Origin: Pantoea endophytica
Lineage (GTDB): Bacteria > Pseudomonadota > Gammaproteobacteria > Enterobacterales > Enterobacteriaceae
Length of the DNA stretch: 64,000 nucleotides
NCBI RefSeq assembly: GCF_002858935.1
Contig: NZ_PJRT01000025.1
Location: 62,001 to 126,000, forward strand
Direction of reading: 5' to 3'
Part shown: piece after piece, positions 28,266-37,592 of the stretch
How positions within the stretch are numbered: position 1 is the first letter of the stretch
How the letters are laid out: the number at the start of each line of letters is the position of its first letter
The notes under the pieces: model-generated
Seen by the model: the letters and a program-made list of their open reading frames with translations, nothing else
Database searches by the model: none
What the model was told of the DNA's origin: nothing
Program-made: the position numbers and the translations under genes

Positions 28266-28850
28266 ATGGCTTCATTGCTGCTTATTGATGATCACCCGTT
28301 AGTTGCCGTCGCACTGGAAGCGGCTTGCGTTAATGCTCCTATCATGTTGAATATTCACGCCGCTGGCGACGAAGCGCAGGCGCGCCAACTGCTTCAACAA
28401 CATCCCATCGATTTAATTGTGCTGGATATCGGTTTACCCGATTGCGACGGACTCGAACTGCTGCGCCGGTTGCGCGTGCGTAATCAGCACTGCCCGGTGT
28501 TGATCTATTCCGCGCAGCAGAGCCGCCACACGCTGCTCAGCGCCGTGTCGCTTGGCGCTGCCGGTTACGTGGTGAAAAGCCAAAGCATGGCGCAACTGTT
28601 GAGCGCGATTCTGGCGGTGCTCGGCGGCCAGCAGGCTTTTCCGCCGCTGCCGGAACGTATCGAACTGCCGTTAACCGAGAAAGAGCAGCAGATTGTAGCG
28701 CTGCTGGTGCGCGGCCTCTCGAATCTGCAGATTGGCGAACAGCTGCATATCAGCAATAAAACCGTTAGCACCCACAAGAAGAACATCCTGGAGAAAACCG
28801 GCGTACAGTCGGTGGTTGAGCTGGCTGAGCTGTGGAAAGCGCAGCAGTGA
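28266..28850 (+). CDS. BvgA/EvgA-type LuxR-family response regulator
   Basis: 194 residues. The receiver domain (1-~120) has the acidic pair Asp8/Asp9, phospho-acceptor Asp54 in IVLDIGLPDCDG and Lys104 in YVVKSQS. The C-terminal LuxR-type helix-turn-helix (about 135-190) includes LTEKEQQIVALLVRGLSN and ISNKTVSTHKKNILEKTGV. Its stop overlaps the GTG start of the hybrid kinase gene, so the two form a pair. Not part of the E. coli ybgS-zitB interval. Target genes are unknown; zitB downstream is one candidate. Confidence 0.92.
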   Translation: MASLLLIDDHPLVAVALEAACVNAPIMLNIHAAGDEAQARQLLQQHPIDLIVLDIGLPDCDGLELLRRLRVRNQHCPVLIYSAQQSRHTLLSAVSLGAAGYVVKSQSMAQLLSAILAVLGGQQAFPPLPERIELPLTEKEQQIVALLVRGLSNLQIGEQLHISNKTVSTHKKNILEKTGVQSVVELAELWKAQQ

Positions 28851-31800
28851 GGATCTGTTTGCTGCTGTGTACGCTGCTGCTGAGTGTGATGGCGAAAGCC
28901 GATCTGCAACCCGCCAGCAGCGTGATGTTACCCGCGATGATGCCGGCCCCACACGCCGAGCCGTGGCCTGGCGCAACGTTGCGCGTCGCGGTGCCGGCAC
29001 AAAACAGCGCACCCTGGGCGATGCGTATTGGCGATCACCTCTGGGGCATCGACGCCGACTATCTCAGCGCCCTAAGCCAGTTGACCGGTACGCATTTCAC
29101 GCTGCAAAGCTATGCCGATCGCGCGCAGCAACTGGCAGCCTTGCAGCGCGACGAGGTGGATTTGGTGTTAAGTAATCAACATGCCCAGCTCCCATCCGAT
29201 GTGCTGCTCAGCGACAGCTGGTACAGCAGCCCGATTCGCATCTATCGCAACCGGGATAATCAGCGCGCGGTGATGTTCAATAGCGAAACCGCGCAGCTCA
29301 CCATTGCCGAAGCGACGCTGGCGCAGTTGCCCACTGAATTTGTGCAGCAGCATCGCTGGCACACCTTGCCGGGCGATCTGCAGGCGCTGTATGCGCTGCT
29401 CAATCAGCAAAGCGATTATCTGGTCGCCGATGAAGCCAGCGCCGGTTTCTTGCTGGGCCAGCTGCAGCAAGGACAAATTTACCAAATCACTGCCGATCCT
29501 GGCGCGGGCGAATTAACGCTACGCGCAATGACGCGCAATGCCGCGCTGATCCACTGGCTTAACAGCCAGCTGCGCCTGCTGCCCGCCGAGTTCAGCAGTC
29601 GGGTCCAGCAGCGCTGGAGCCCGCCGCTGCTGCGTTATCAGGACACACAAACTCTGATGCTGTCGGCCAGCGAAAAGCAGTGGCTGGCGCAACATACTGA
29701 GATTCCGTATGCGGTTGAGGCGGATAACGCGCCCTGGAGTTATCGCGACAGCAGCGGCAACGCGCGCGGCTTCGGCATCGACATGCTGAACGCACTGAGC
29801 CAAAGTACCGGCCTGCGTTTTACCCCGCGCTGGGTCAACAATCCGCAGCAGGCCGCCACGCTACTGCAGCAACAGCAGGTGATGCTCAACCTGTTGCAGC
29901 CGCTGTATGGCGACGATCCCGGCAGCAATACTTTGCCGGTATGGCGCGCCATTTGGGGCATTTACACGCTTGACACGCATCAGCCAATGAACTGGCAATC
30001 GCTACAAGGCCAGCGCGTGGGCGTATTACGCGACGATCTCGCCATACGTTTGCTGCCGTCAGGTATTACGCCGCAGCCGTTCGACGATCGGACGCAGCTG
30101 TGGCAAGCGCTGAATAACGGTCAGATCGATGTGCTGGTAGATAACGTGCTCTCTGCCCGCTGGCGTATGGCGAGTCACGAAGATAATCGTGTGCATCTGG
30201 CGTTTGCTGCCAGCGATATCGCCTGGCCGCTGGCACCGCAGGTCAGTGCTGAACAGCCTGAGCTGCGCGCCCTGCTCGACCATGCATTGCAGCAAATCCC
30301 GCCTGATACGCTCAACCAGATGCGCGTCAGCTGGTCACAGCCGCCGCAGCCCGGCACGACGATGGCGATGCGCAATATTCCGCTGATGATTTTGCTTGCG
30401 GCAGGCGTAATTATTCTGTTGCTGTTGGGCTTGCTGGCGCGTCGTTACTGGCAGCAGCGCCGTGACCGATTGCAGCGTGAGCAGGCCGAACGCGCCAATG
30501 CCGCCAAAAGCCAGTTTCTTGCCACTGCCAGCCACGAACTGCGCACGCCGATGCAGGCGATTCTCGGTTTGCTGGAGCTGGAACAGCAGCAGCATCCGAG
30601 TGAACGGCTGGCGCTGATGCACAGCAGCGCGCGGTCGCTGATGGCGCTATTGAACGACTTGCAGGATCACGCGCGTATTGAGAGCCAGAGCTTCCGTCTG
30701 GCACCGCGCCCGCTCAATCTGACGCTCTGGCTGCAGCAACAGCAGCAGTTTTATCATCCGTTAATGCGCGATGCCGGGCCGAACCTGATCGCCGAAGCGC
30801 TGACGCCGCTGCCTGCCAGCGTGTTGCTGGATGGCGATCGCCTGCAGCAGGTGGTGAATAATCTGGTGGCCAACGCCCTGAAATTTACCCGCGAAGGCGA
30901 AGTGCGCCTGTCGCTGGCGGTGAGTGAGCTTATCCAGCTTACGGTCGCCGACACCGGCAGCGGCATCCCGCTTAACGAGCAGGCACAACTGTTTGAGCCG
31001 TGGTATCAGGCGCCGTCTGGCAAAAGCCATGCGGTGCAAGGCAGCGGCTTAGGTTTGTTTATCTGTCGCGAGATTGTGCAACGAATGGGCGGTACGCTAA
31101 CGCTCACTTCAGCACCGGGCAGCGGCACCACGGTCAGCGTGCAGTTGCCATTAGTCGTGAGCCAAGAGCCGTTAACCGAGCGCACAGCCAGCTGGCCTGT
31201 TTACCCGCAGCTGCGCGTGGCCATTGTGGACGATCACCCGACCAATCTTTTGGTGATGCAGCAGCAGCTGGCGATGTTTGGCGTTGAGGCGCAGGTATTT
31301 GAAGAGGGCCGAGCGCTGCTGCGCGCCGATGCTCAGCGCGCCTTCGATATTCTGTTTATCGACCAGATGATGCCGCGCCCGGATGGTTTAACGCTGCTGC
31401 GTATTCTGCGCCGTCGTCAGCGCCAGCGCGGCAGCACCTCGCTGCGCGTGCTCTGCTCTGCAGATGTTCAGTTGCTGAAAATCGCCTTGCTGGATGACGA
31501 AGCTCTGCTGCTCAAACCCATTGAGCTCGATCATCTGGCACCGCTGCTGGCGCGCGCAGTAAAAGATCCATTGGATGTCTTGCCAAACAGCTTACTGATT
31601 CTGGCGCAGGATAATCAGGCATTTATTCCGCGCATCTGTCAAACCTTGCAGCGCACGCTGCAACAGGATCGGGATTTGCTGTTGAACGCGCGCGATACAC
31701 AAAATTGTACGGCCCTGGAACAGGCTGCACACCGCATGAAGGGCAGCTGGTTGATGCTAGGCATTGATGAGGTAGCCGAGCGCTGTCAGCAGTTGATTGA

Positions 31801-31918
31801 GCAGGTTAAACAGCAGCAGTTGCCGCTTGATGATCTCAATTTACTGATATCATTAACAAACAGGTTACTTAAACAACTGGATAATTATGGCACACACGCA
31901 TTCTCACGGGACCGCTAA
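28847..31918 (+). CDS. BvgS/EvgS-like hybrid sensor kinase with two Venus-flytrap domains
   Basis: 1023 residues from the GTG at 28847 (GTGA overlap with the regulator stop; a GTG at 28832 is the alternative). Layout: signal peptide (1-~18), two periplasmic SBP_bac_3-like domains (~43-255 and ~285-495), one membrane helix (~511-534), HisKA with His563 in [13 protein letters not shown], HATPase with [22 protein letters not shown] and GSGLGLF, receiver with Asp839 in FIDQMMP and Lys890, and a C-terminal Hpt with His962 in AAHRMKGSW. The membrane helix is followed almost directly by HisKA, so no PAS domain. The 3' end overlaps zitB by 32 bases. Signal unknown. Confidence 0.92.
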   Translation: MRICLLLCTLLLSVMAKADLQPASSVMLPAMMPAPHAEPWPGATLRVAVPAQNSAPWAMRIGDHLWGIDADYLSALSQLTGTHFTLQSYADRAQQLAALQRDEVDLVLSNQHAQLPSDVLLSDSWYSSPIRIYRNRDNQRAVMFNSETAQLTIAEATLAQLPTEFVQQHRWHTLPGDLQALYALLNQQSDYLVADEASAGFLLGQLQQGQIYQITADPGAGELTLRAMTRNAALIHWLNSQLRLLPAEFSSRVQQRWSPPLLRYQDTQTLMLSASEKQWLAQHTEIPYAVEADNAPWSYRDSSGNARGFGIDMLNALSQSTGLRFTPRWVNNPQQAATLLQQQQVMLNLLQPLYGDDPGSNTLPVWRAIWGIYTLDTHQPMNWQSLQGQRVGVLRDDLAIRLLPSGITPQPFDDRTQLWQALNNGQIDVLVDNVLSARWRMASHEDNRVHLAFAASDIAWPLAPQVSAEQPELRALLDHALQQIPPDTLNQMRVSWSQPPQPGTTMAMRNIPLMILLAAGVIILLLLGLLARRYWQQRRDRLQREQAERANAAKSQFLATASHELRTPMQAILGLLELEQQQHPSERLALMHSSARSLMALLNDLQDHARIESQSFRLAPRPLNLTLWLQQQQQFYHPLMRDAGPNLIAEALTPLPASVLLDGDRLQQVVNNLVANALKFTREGEVRLSLAVSELIQLTVADTGSGIPLNEQAQLFEPWYQAPSGKSHAVQGSGLGLFICREIVQRMGGTLTLTSAPGSGTTVSVQLPLVVSQEPLTERTASWPVYPQLRVAIVDDHPTNLLVMQQQLAMFGVEAQVFEEGRALLRADAQRAFDILFIDQMMPRPDGLTLLRILRRRQRQRGSTSLRVLCSADVQLLKIALLDDEALLLKPIELDHLAPLLARAVKDPLDVLPNSLLILAQDNQAFIPRICQTLQRTLQQDRDLLLNARDTQNCTALEQAAHRMKGSWLMLGIDEVAERCQQLIEQVKQQQLPLDDLNLLISLTNRLLKQLDNYGTHAFSRDR

Positions 31919-32852
31919 CGGCAACCGCAAACGACTGGCCGCGGCGTTTGGCGTAACGGCGCTGTTTATGGTGGCCGAAGTGATCGGCGGGCTGGTTTCT
32001 GGCTCGCTGGCGCTGCTGGCCGATGCCGGACATATGTTGACCGATGCCGCCGCGCTGCTGATGGCGTTACTCGCGGTGCAGTTTGCTCAGCGCAAGCCTA
32101 ACGCGCGCCATACCTTCGGCTTGCTGCGTCTCACCACCTTAGCGGCGTTCGTCAACGCCATTGCGCTATTGGTGATTACGGTGCTGATTGTCTGGGAAGC
32201 GCTGCGTCGCTTCTATGAACCCCAGCCGATTGCCGGCGGATTGATGCTCGGCATCGCCATTGCCGGTCTGCTGGCCAATCTGCTGTCGTTCTGGCTGCTG
32301 CATCGCGGCAGCGAAGAGAAGAATCTCAACGTACGTGCGGCGGCATTGCATGTGCTGGGCGATTTGCTGGGTTCGGTCGGTGCGATTGTCGCGGCGGTGA
32401 TCATCATGCTGACCGGCTGGACGCCAATCGACCCAATTTTGTCGCTGCTGGTGTCATTGCTGGTGGTACGTAGCGCCTGGTCGCTGCTGCGCGAGAGCCT
32501 GCATGAGTTGCTGGAAGGTGCGCCGGGCCATATCAACGCGGATAAACTGTCACGCGAGCTGACGCGCAATATCGATGAAGTACGTAACGTGCATCACGTT
32601 CATTTGTGGCAAGTGGGTGAAAAACCGGTGCTGACGCTGCATGTGCAGGTGATTCCGCCATACGATCATGACGGCCTGCTTAAGCGCATTCACCACTATT
32701 TGCATGAGCACTATCAGATTGCCCACGCCACGGTGCAGATGGAATATCAGCCGTGCAGCGGGCCGGACTGCGAGTTGTGTTTAGATAATAGCGCCGCGCA
32801 GCACGATCACCACGATCATGCTGCGCTGGAAGGTCACGCTCATCATCACTGA
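31887..32852 (+). CDS. zitB: ZitB-like zinc/cation efflux protein (CDF family)
   Basis: 321 residues, slightly longer than E. coli ZitB. Six membrane helices; the zinc-site residues appear as [17 protein letters not shown] (helix 2) and [17 protein letters not shown] (helix 5). Histidine-rich ends (MAHTHSHG and a C-terminal HDHHDH...HAHHH stretch) are typical. It exports Zn2+ against protons. Translation starts inside the end of the hybrid kinase gene, with only a weak ribosome site, so it may depend on upstream translation. Convergent with pnuC. Confidence 0.95.
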   Translation: MAHTHSHGTANGNRKRLAAAFGVTALFMVAEVIGGLVSGSLALLADAGHMLTDAAALLMALLAVQFAQRKPNARHTFGLLRLTTLAAFVNAIALLVITVLIVWEALRRFYEPQPIAGGLMLGIAIAGLLANLLSFWLLHRGSEEKNLNVRAAALHVLGDLLGSVGAIVAAVIIMLTGWTPIDPILSLLVSLLVVRSAWSLLRESLHELLEGAPGHINADKLSRELTRNIDEVRNVHHVHLWQVGEKPVLTLHVQVIPPYDHDGLLKRIHHYLHEHYQIAHATVQMEYQPCSGPDCELCLDNSAAQHDHHDHAALEGHAHHH

Positions 32853-33568
32853 TGGGACAGCGCGCGCGAGCCATGTTCGCGTGCGCTTTGCATCCACAGG
32901 CGCGAACCGTTAAGCGCAATCAGCGTCAGAATCGCGTACTCCAGTGACATAGCATATACGCCCTGACGCGCAAAGATCATCACGCTGATAACGTTGATCA
33001 CCACCCAAAGCAGCCAGTTCTCAACGTACTTACGCGTCATCAAAATCATCGCCACAATCGACAGCACCATCAAGCACGAATCCCAGAATGGGAACGCATC
33101 CGGCTGCAGTTGCGGCATCGCCACGTTAAGCCCCAGACTTTGCATGATGCCGACCGCTGTTTTGGTCAGGAAGGCAAAGACCGGATCGATGTACACCGTC
33201 ATCAGCGCAATCGCCACCACGCACGCCGCGCCCCAGCCCAATGCTTTCGGCAGCGGCAGCCAGCGAATTCTCAGCTCCGTTTCGTAGTTAGAGGTTTGCC
33301 TACTCCACGCGTACCAGCCGTAAACGTTGGCGACGAAGAAGAACAGTTGCAGCAACAAGCTGGCGTAGAGCTGAATCTGGAAGAAAATCACCGCGAACAG
33401 CGTGACGTTTATCAGCCCGAAAAAGTAGTTGATGATTTTCTCAAGGCTGGCGAGCCAGATGCACAGCAGGCCCGCAAGGGTACCAACGGCTTCGATCCAT
33501 GAGAGATCGTAACCGCCAACGCCGATCGGAATGTGAACCAGAATATTTTGCGTGCTAAAGAAGTCCAT
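32846..33568 (-). CDS. pnuC: nicotinamide riboside transporter PnuC
   Basis: 240 residues with seven or so membrane helices. [29 protein letters not shown], the [21 protein letters not shown] segment and the [11 protein letters not shown] motif are PnuC landmarks. It mediates facilitated uptake of nicotinamide riboside. The 27-base gap after nadA suggests a nadA-pnuC operon, as in E. coli, under NadR. Its stop overlaps the end of zitB by seven bases from the other strand. Confidence 0.95.
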   Translation of the reverse strand: MDFFSTQNILVHIPIGVGGYDLSWIEAVGTLAGLLCIWLASLEKIINYFFGLINVTLFAVIFFQIQLYASLLLQLFFFVANVYGWYAWSRQTSNYETELRIRWLPLPKALGWGAACVVAIALMTVYIDPVFAFLTKTAVGIMQSLGLNVAMPQLQPDAFPFWDSCLMVLSIVAMILMTRKYVENWLLWVVINVISVMIFARQGVYAMSLEYAILTLIALNGSRLWMQSAREHGSRALSHQ

Positions 33569-33595
33569 ATTAGGTGCCTGTGTAACGGGAGCCCG

Positions 33596-34657
33596 TCATG
33601 CATTCCCTTTGATTTTAAGTTTAAGATCTGCAGCAAAGGATAGCATGCGGTTGAGCGGTAGCAACGCGGCCTCACGCAACGCGCTATCCACATGGATCTC
33701 ATGCGCGCTGCCGCCACGCTCCAGTCCTTCAGCAATCGCTTTCAGGCCGTTCATCGCCATCCAAGGACAGTGCGCACAGCTGCGGCAGGTGGCGCCCTCG
33801 CCTGCGGTGGGCGCTTCCAGCAACTCTTTGTTCGGCACCGCCTGCTGCATTTTGTAGAAGATGCCGCGATCGGTGGCGACGATCATCTGCGGATGCGGCA
33901 AACTTTGCGCCGCCTGAATCAGCTGACTGGTGGATCCCACCGCATCAGCCAGATCGACAATCGCCTGCGGTGATTCAGGATGCACCAGCACCGCCGCATG
34001 CGGATAGAGCGCCTTCATGCGTTGCAAAGCCTGTGTTTTGAATTCGTCATGCACAATACAGGCACCCTGCCAGCACAGCACATCCGCGCCGGATTTTTGC
34101 GTGACGTAGCGGCCGAGATGGCGATCCGGTGCCCAGATGATTTTCTCGCCGAGGCTGTCAAGATGCTCAATCAGCTCAACCGCGATGCTCGAGGTGACGA
34201 CCCAATCCGCACGCGCTTTAACCGCCGCCGAGGTGTTGGCATACACCACCACCGTGCGATCGGGATGCTGATCGCAGAAGCGGTTAAACTCTTCAATTGG
34301 GCAACCGAGATCGAGCGAGCATTCCGCCTGCAAGGTGGGCATCAGCACGGTTTTTTCCGGGCTAAGGATTTTTGCGGTTTCACCCATAAAACGCACGCCC
34401 GCCACCAGCAAGGTTTTAGCGGGATGAGTACTGCCGAAACGCGCCATTTCCAGTGAGTCCGATACGCAGCCGCCGGTCTCTTCCGCCAGCGCCTGAATTT
34501 CGGGATCGGTGTAGTAATGCGCCACCATCACCGCATCGCGTTCTTTCAGCAAGCGTTTGATTTTGTTTTTGTAGTGGGCTTTTTCATCGTCGCTGAGACG
34601 TGCCGGTTTCGGCGGGAAAGGATAGATCGCGCTTTCAGGATCGAACATCAGGCTCAT
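33596..34657 (-). CDS. nadA: quinolinate synthase NadA
   Basis: 353 residues. It condenses iminoaspartate and dihydroxyacetone phosphate to quinolinate in NAD synthesis, with a [4Fe-4S] cluster. [20 protein letters not shown] is the substrate-binding signature; cluster cysteines lie in [24 protein letters not shown] and the C-terminal [11 protein letters not shown] NadR-type palindrome lies upstream. Confidence 0.97.
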   Translation of the reverse strand: MSLMFDPESAIYPFPPKPARLSDDEKAHYKNKIKRLLKERDAVMVAHYYTDPEIQALAEETGGCVSDSLEMARFGSTHPAKTLLVAGVRFMGETAKILSPEKTVLMPTLQAECSLDLGCPIEEFNRFCDQHPDRTVVVYANTSAAVKARADWVVTSSIAVELIEHLDSLGEKIIWAPDRHLGRYVTQKSGADVLCWQGACIVHDEFKTQALQRMKALYPHAAVLVHPESPQAIVDLADAVGSTSQLIQAAQSLPHPQMIVATDRGIFYKMQQAVPNKELLEAPTAGEGATCRSCAHCPWMAMNGLKAIAEGLERGGSAHEIHVDSALREAALLPLNRMLSFAADLKLKIKGNA

Positions 34658-34721
34658 GACACGGCTCTCGTTTTCTCAATTTAACAAAATTGCCTGTTAC
34701 GGCAATGATGCGGCATCAAAA

Positions 34722-34757
34722 CCGCTATCGTGTTTTATATGCTAAACACGATAGCGG
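34722..34757. promoter_or_regulatory. NadR-type operator within a long palindrome upstream of nadA
   Basis: A 14-bp perfect inverted repeat (CCGCTATCGTGTTT / AAACACGATAGCGG) around an 8-base centre. Its core TGTTTTATATGCTAAACA (34731-34748) fits the NadR pattern TGTTTA-N6-TAAACA with one mismatch. NAD-loaded NadR would repress nadA-pnuC. The outer arms could in addition act as a transcription stop for ogt, whose reading frame ends at 34793. Confidence 0.75.
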
Positions 34758-34792
34758 AATTGCGCGAGAGTGTCGTCTCTTTTTTGCGCGCT

Positions 34793-35299
34793 CTACAGCA
34801 ACAATGCGCTGCTCAACGTTTTCTGCGGACTTTCCAGCTCCAGCAGGAAGGCTTTAACGGTGAGTCCGCCTGCAAAACCGGTGAGTTTGCCGTTGCTGCC
34901 AATCACGCGATGGCACGGCGCCATAATCGACAGCGGGTTTTTACCGTTCGCTGCGCCCACGGCGCGCACCGCTTTCGGATTGCCGATCTGCTCGGCGATT
35001 TGCAGGTAGCTGCGCGTTTCTCCAAACGGGATGGTGAGCAGCGCCTGCCACACTTTTTTCTGGAACTCGGTGCCGACGGTGTCGTACGGCATATCAAACT
35101 GCTGACGCTCACCGGCGAAATATTCGCGCAGCTGGCGTTCGGCCTCACACAGAATCGGATGCTGATCGTTACGGCTGATCGGTTTCAGCGGCACGCGCTG
35201 CGCCCCTTCGTTTTCCCACAGAATCGCCGACAATCCTTTATCGGTGGCAACAAGCGTGAGCTCACCAACGGGCGTCGCGATGATTTTGGCATGATACAT
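34793..35299 (-). CDS. ogt: methylated-DNA--protein-cysteine methyltransferase Ogt
   Basis: 168 residues. Suicidal repair of O6-alkylguanine: acceptor Cys129 in SIMAPCHRVIG, preceded by the helix-turn-helix segment YLQIAEQIGNPKAVRAVG with the arginine finger. A long N-terminal alpha/beta domain without Ada-type cysteines marks it as Ogt rather than Ada. It faces the ada/alkA-like fusion gene across 158 bases, so both direct alkyl reversal and base excision sit together. Confidence 0.94.
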   Translation of the reverse strand: MYHAKIIATPVGELTLVATDKGLSAILWENEGAQRVPLKPISRNDQHPILCEAERQLREYFAGERQQFDMPYDTVGTEFQKKVWQALLTIPFGETRSYLQIAEQIGNPKAVRAVGAANGKNPLSIMAPCHRVIGSNGKLTGFAGGLTVKAFLLELESPQKTLSSALLL

Positions 35300-35457
35300 G
35301 GTGCACCTCCGGCATATTCTCTGCTGGCGATTATCGCATTTCCGTCGCAGGAAACTGGCTGTTTTCGGTCATCAGCATAAACTGGTTAGCTGTCCGAAAG
35401 CAGCGAGTTTTCCTGTTCAGCTTGCGCGACTATGCCGTTTATTTGCCGGAGACGATG

Positions 35458-36924
35458 ATGTTTGATGCTGAAATTGCGTACCAGGCGCTGACGTCGCGCG
35501 ATAGCCGCTTCGACGGGCTGTTTTTTGTTGGCGTGACATCCACCGGCATTTATTGCCGCCCCATTTGTCCAGTGAAAGCGCCGATGCAGAAGAACTGCCT
35601 GTTTTTTAGCAGCGCAGAGGCCGCCGAGAAAGCGCACTTCCGTCCGTGTTTACGCTGCCGTCCGGAACTGGCGCCCGGCTCTGCGCCGGTGGATAGCCAT
35701 CACCGCATTGCCGATCGTTTAATTCGCCGCATCGAAGAGGGCTTGCTGGAAGAGCAGGAGACGCTGGCAGACATCGCTGGCGAGTTTGACCTCAGTGAAC
35801 GTCAATTGCGTCGCGTGGTGCAGCAGGAGCTCGGCGTATCGCCTTTAGAGCTGCGTCAGACACGTCGTATGCTGCTAGCCAAGCAACTTCTGACAGAAAC
35901 CTTTTTGCCGGTCACGGAAATTGCTTACGCCAGCGGCTTCCGCAGTTTGAGGCGCTTTAACGATGTGTTCCAGGCGCGCTATCGCATGACGCCCTCCCGC
36001 CTGCGCAAGCAGAATCAACCCGACGCCGTGAAAACCACGCAGGAGAGCGCCGAACTGCGCCTGAGTTATCGGCCGCCTTACGATTGGGATGCGATGCTCG
36101 ATTTCCTGCAACAGCGCGTGATGAAGGAAGTGGAATGGGTGAACGAGGGCATGTATCACCGCACCGTGGCGCTGGGCAACTGTCGCGGCTGGGTGCGTGT
36201 GAGCCATGTTGCGGGGAAACAGTCGCTGAAGGTGCAATTCACAACGTCGCTAACGCCAGTGCTGCCCGCTTTGCTGCGTCGGCTACGCGATCTGTTTGAT
36301 TTGGATGCGCAGCCACAGCGCATAGCTGAGCATCTAAGCCACGATCCGCTTTTAGCCGAGAGCTTATCGCGCTTTCCGGGTTTGCGCGTTCCTGGTGCGT
36401 TTGACGGCTTTGAGTTGGGTGTGCGCGCGATACTCGGCCAGCAGGTTACCGTCAAAGCCGCAACCACGCTAAGCAGCCGAATGGCACAGCGCTTTGGTGA
36501 GCCGCTGGTGACGCCGTGGTCAGAACTTTCGCGTTTGCCGCCAAATGCGGAGTCGCTGGCGGCGGCGAGCATTGATGATATTGCCAGCCTGGGAATCGTC
36601 AGTGCGCGTTCACATGCCATTCAGGCGTTGGCGCAGGCCTGTGCTTCCGGCGCATTACGCTTTAACGGTGCGGTGAATCCAGATGTGGTTCAGCAGCAGT
36701 TACTGGCGCTAAAAGGCATTGGGCCGTGGACGGCAAGTTATATCGCGATGCGCGCACTGCGCTGGCCTGATGCGTTTCCCAAAGAGGATATTGCGATTCG
36801 TAATAATCTCGGCGGCGTGAATGCCAAAGTAGCGGAGCAGTTATCGCAGGTTTGGCGGCCGTGGCGCAGCTATGCGGTGCTGCATATCTGGAAGAGTCTG
36901 ACGCCGGTTAAGAAATCCAAATAG
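35458..36924 (+). CDS. Ada-domain/AraC-HTH/AlkA fusion DNA-3-methyladenine glycosylase
   Basis: 488 residues from the second of two adjacent ATGs, spaced six bases after GGAG (the first ATG is too close). Residues 1-~75 form an Ada-type zinc domain with Cys33, Cys37, Cys64 and Cys67; about 80-180 an AraC helix-turn-helix (LADIAGEFDLSERQLRR, VTEIAYASGFRSLRRFNDVF); about 195-300 an AlkA N-domain; and from ~310 a helix-hairpin-helix glycosylase with LKGIGPWTASYIAMRAL and the probable catalytic Asp444 in FPKEDIAIRN. In E. coli these functions are split between Ada and AlkA. It may sense methyl damage and regulate itself while removing alkylated purines. Confidence 0.92.
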   Translation: MFDAEIAYQALTSRDSRFDGLFFVGVTSTGIYCRPICPVKAPMQKNCLFFSSAEAAEKAHFRPCLRCRPELAPGSAPVDSHHRIADRLIRRIEEGLLEEQETLADIAGEFDLSERQLRRVVQQELGVSPLELRQTRRMLLAKQLLTETFLPVTEIAYASGFRSLRRFNDVFQARYRMTPSRLRKQNQPDAVKTTQESAELRLSYRPPYDWDAMLDFLQQRVMKEVEWVNEGMYHRTVALGNCRGWVRVSHVAGKQSLKVQFTTSLTPVLPALLRRLRDLFDLDAQPQRIAEHLSHDPLLAESLSRFPGLRVPGAFDGFELGVRAILGQQVTVKAATTLSSRMAQRFGEPLVTPWSELSRLPPNAESLAAASIDDIASLGIVSARSHAIQALAQACASGALRFNGAVNPDVVQQQLLALKGIGPWTASYIAMRALRWPDAFPKEDIAIRNNLGGVNAKVAEQLSQVWRPWRSYAVLHIWKSLTPVKKSK

Positions 36925-36933
36925 TGCGTTTCA

Positions 36934-37041
36934 GGCGGAAATAAGGGGCGGTTACGTAAAGTCGCCGTGGATACATCCCTGTAGGCTCTGCCGGCGCATC
37001 CATGCGCCGGAAGCTTTACTCCACCGCCCCTTATCCCCGCC
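36934..37041. repeat. large palindromic intergenic element (nested inverted repeats)
   Basis: Outer arms of 19 bases (36934-36952 and 37023-37041) pair with two mismatches (GGCGG..ATAAGGGGCGGT against ACCGCCCCTTAT..CCGCC). Inside is a perfect palindrome at 36991-37010 (CCGGCGCAT, CC, ATGCGCCGG) preceded by TGTAGG. About 108 bases long, this is the size and form of a miniature non-coding repeat or enterobacterial palindromic unit. It lies just after the alkA-fusion stop codon. Confidence 0.7.
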
Positions 37042-37083
37042 TTCATGCAAATATGTGCACTTTTTTAAAAGAGATAATTTAGC

Positions 37084-37290
37084 GTATGGGCCAGAAAAGG
37101 CGGGAGCGGAAGGAACGAAGCGCCCGAGCCATGGACAAAAATGCCGGGAGCGTTTTTGCACAACGCGAAGCGTTGCCCGCTTGCGGGCGAGCCTCATGGA
37201 TGAGGCAAGTACTTGCGAGGCCGATCCACAGGGATGTGATGTGTCTTCGCGATCCGTCCCGCCTTTTAGAGCCCGGCCCCCATCCCAAAG
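37084..37290. repeat. second imperfect palindromic element before the tRNA-Lys genes
   Basis: Arms AAAAGGCGGGAGCGGA (37095-37110) and TCCGTCCCGCCTTTT (37253-37267) pair with one bulge; outside them TATGGGCC and GGCCCCCAT extend the match. The interior is GC-rich with smaller hairpins (AACGCGAAGCGTT; GAGCCTCATGGATGAGGC). Short open frames here are low-quality and arise from the repeat. I see no gene from 36925 to 37326. Confidence 0.6.
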
Positions 37291-37326
37291 CAACACTGCA
37301 AAAATTTTATTAAAACGTAAAAAAGC

Positions 37327-37352
37327 AAAAAGGCGCCTTTAGGGCGCCTTTC
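37327..37352 (-). terminator. terminator of the tRNA-Lys cluster
   Basis: On the minus strand AAAGGCGCCC, TAA, AGGCGCC, then TTTTTGC. A GC stem with a T run nine bases downstream of the last tRNA. Confidence 0.88.
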
Positions 37353-37360
37353 TACATAAC

Positions 37361-37436
37361 TGGTGGGTCGTGCAGGATTCGAACCTGCGACCAATTGATT
37401 AAAAGTCAACTGCTCTACCAACTGAGCTAACGACCC
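37361..37436 (-). tRNA. tRNA-Lys (UUU), copy 3
   Basis: 76 bases including an encoded CCA. Minus strand GGGTCGTTAGCTCAGTTGGT, anticodon loop CTTTTAA (anticodon TTT), T-arm GGTTCGAATCC and acceptor GACCC-A-CCA. The acceptor stem GGGTCGT/ACGACCC pairs fully. It is identical over its full length to the two other copies, as far as I can read. Confidence 0.97.
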
Positions 37437-37463
37437 GCTGTGGGGCTTACAACCTTTACTTGA

Positions 37464-37539
37464 TGGTGGGTCGTGCAGGATTCGAACCTGCGACCAATTG
37501 ATTAAAAGTCAACTGCTCTACCAACTGAGCTAACGACCC
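37464..37539 (-). tRNA. tRNA-Lys (UUU), copy 2
   Basis: Same 76-base sequence as the other two copies, with anticodon TTT and encoded CCA. It is separated from copy 3 by 27 bases and from copy 1 by 53 bases. The spacers contain related CAAGGTTGT / ACAACCT segments, suggesting origin by duplication. Confidence 0.97.
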
Positions 37540-37592
37540 ATCAAGGTTGTGAAGCTTACTGAAGAAATCATCTCACTTACAACGGGTTGAGA

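Noticed and set aside
37086-37313. Small open frames between the alkA fusion and the tRNA genes
   Set aside because: They lie inside an imperfect palindrome, are very rich in Arg/Pro and have no good ribosome site or similarity that I recognise.
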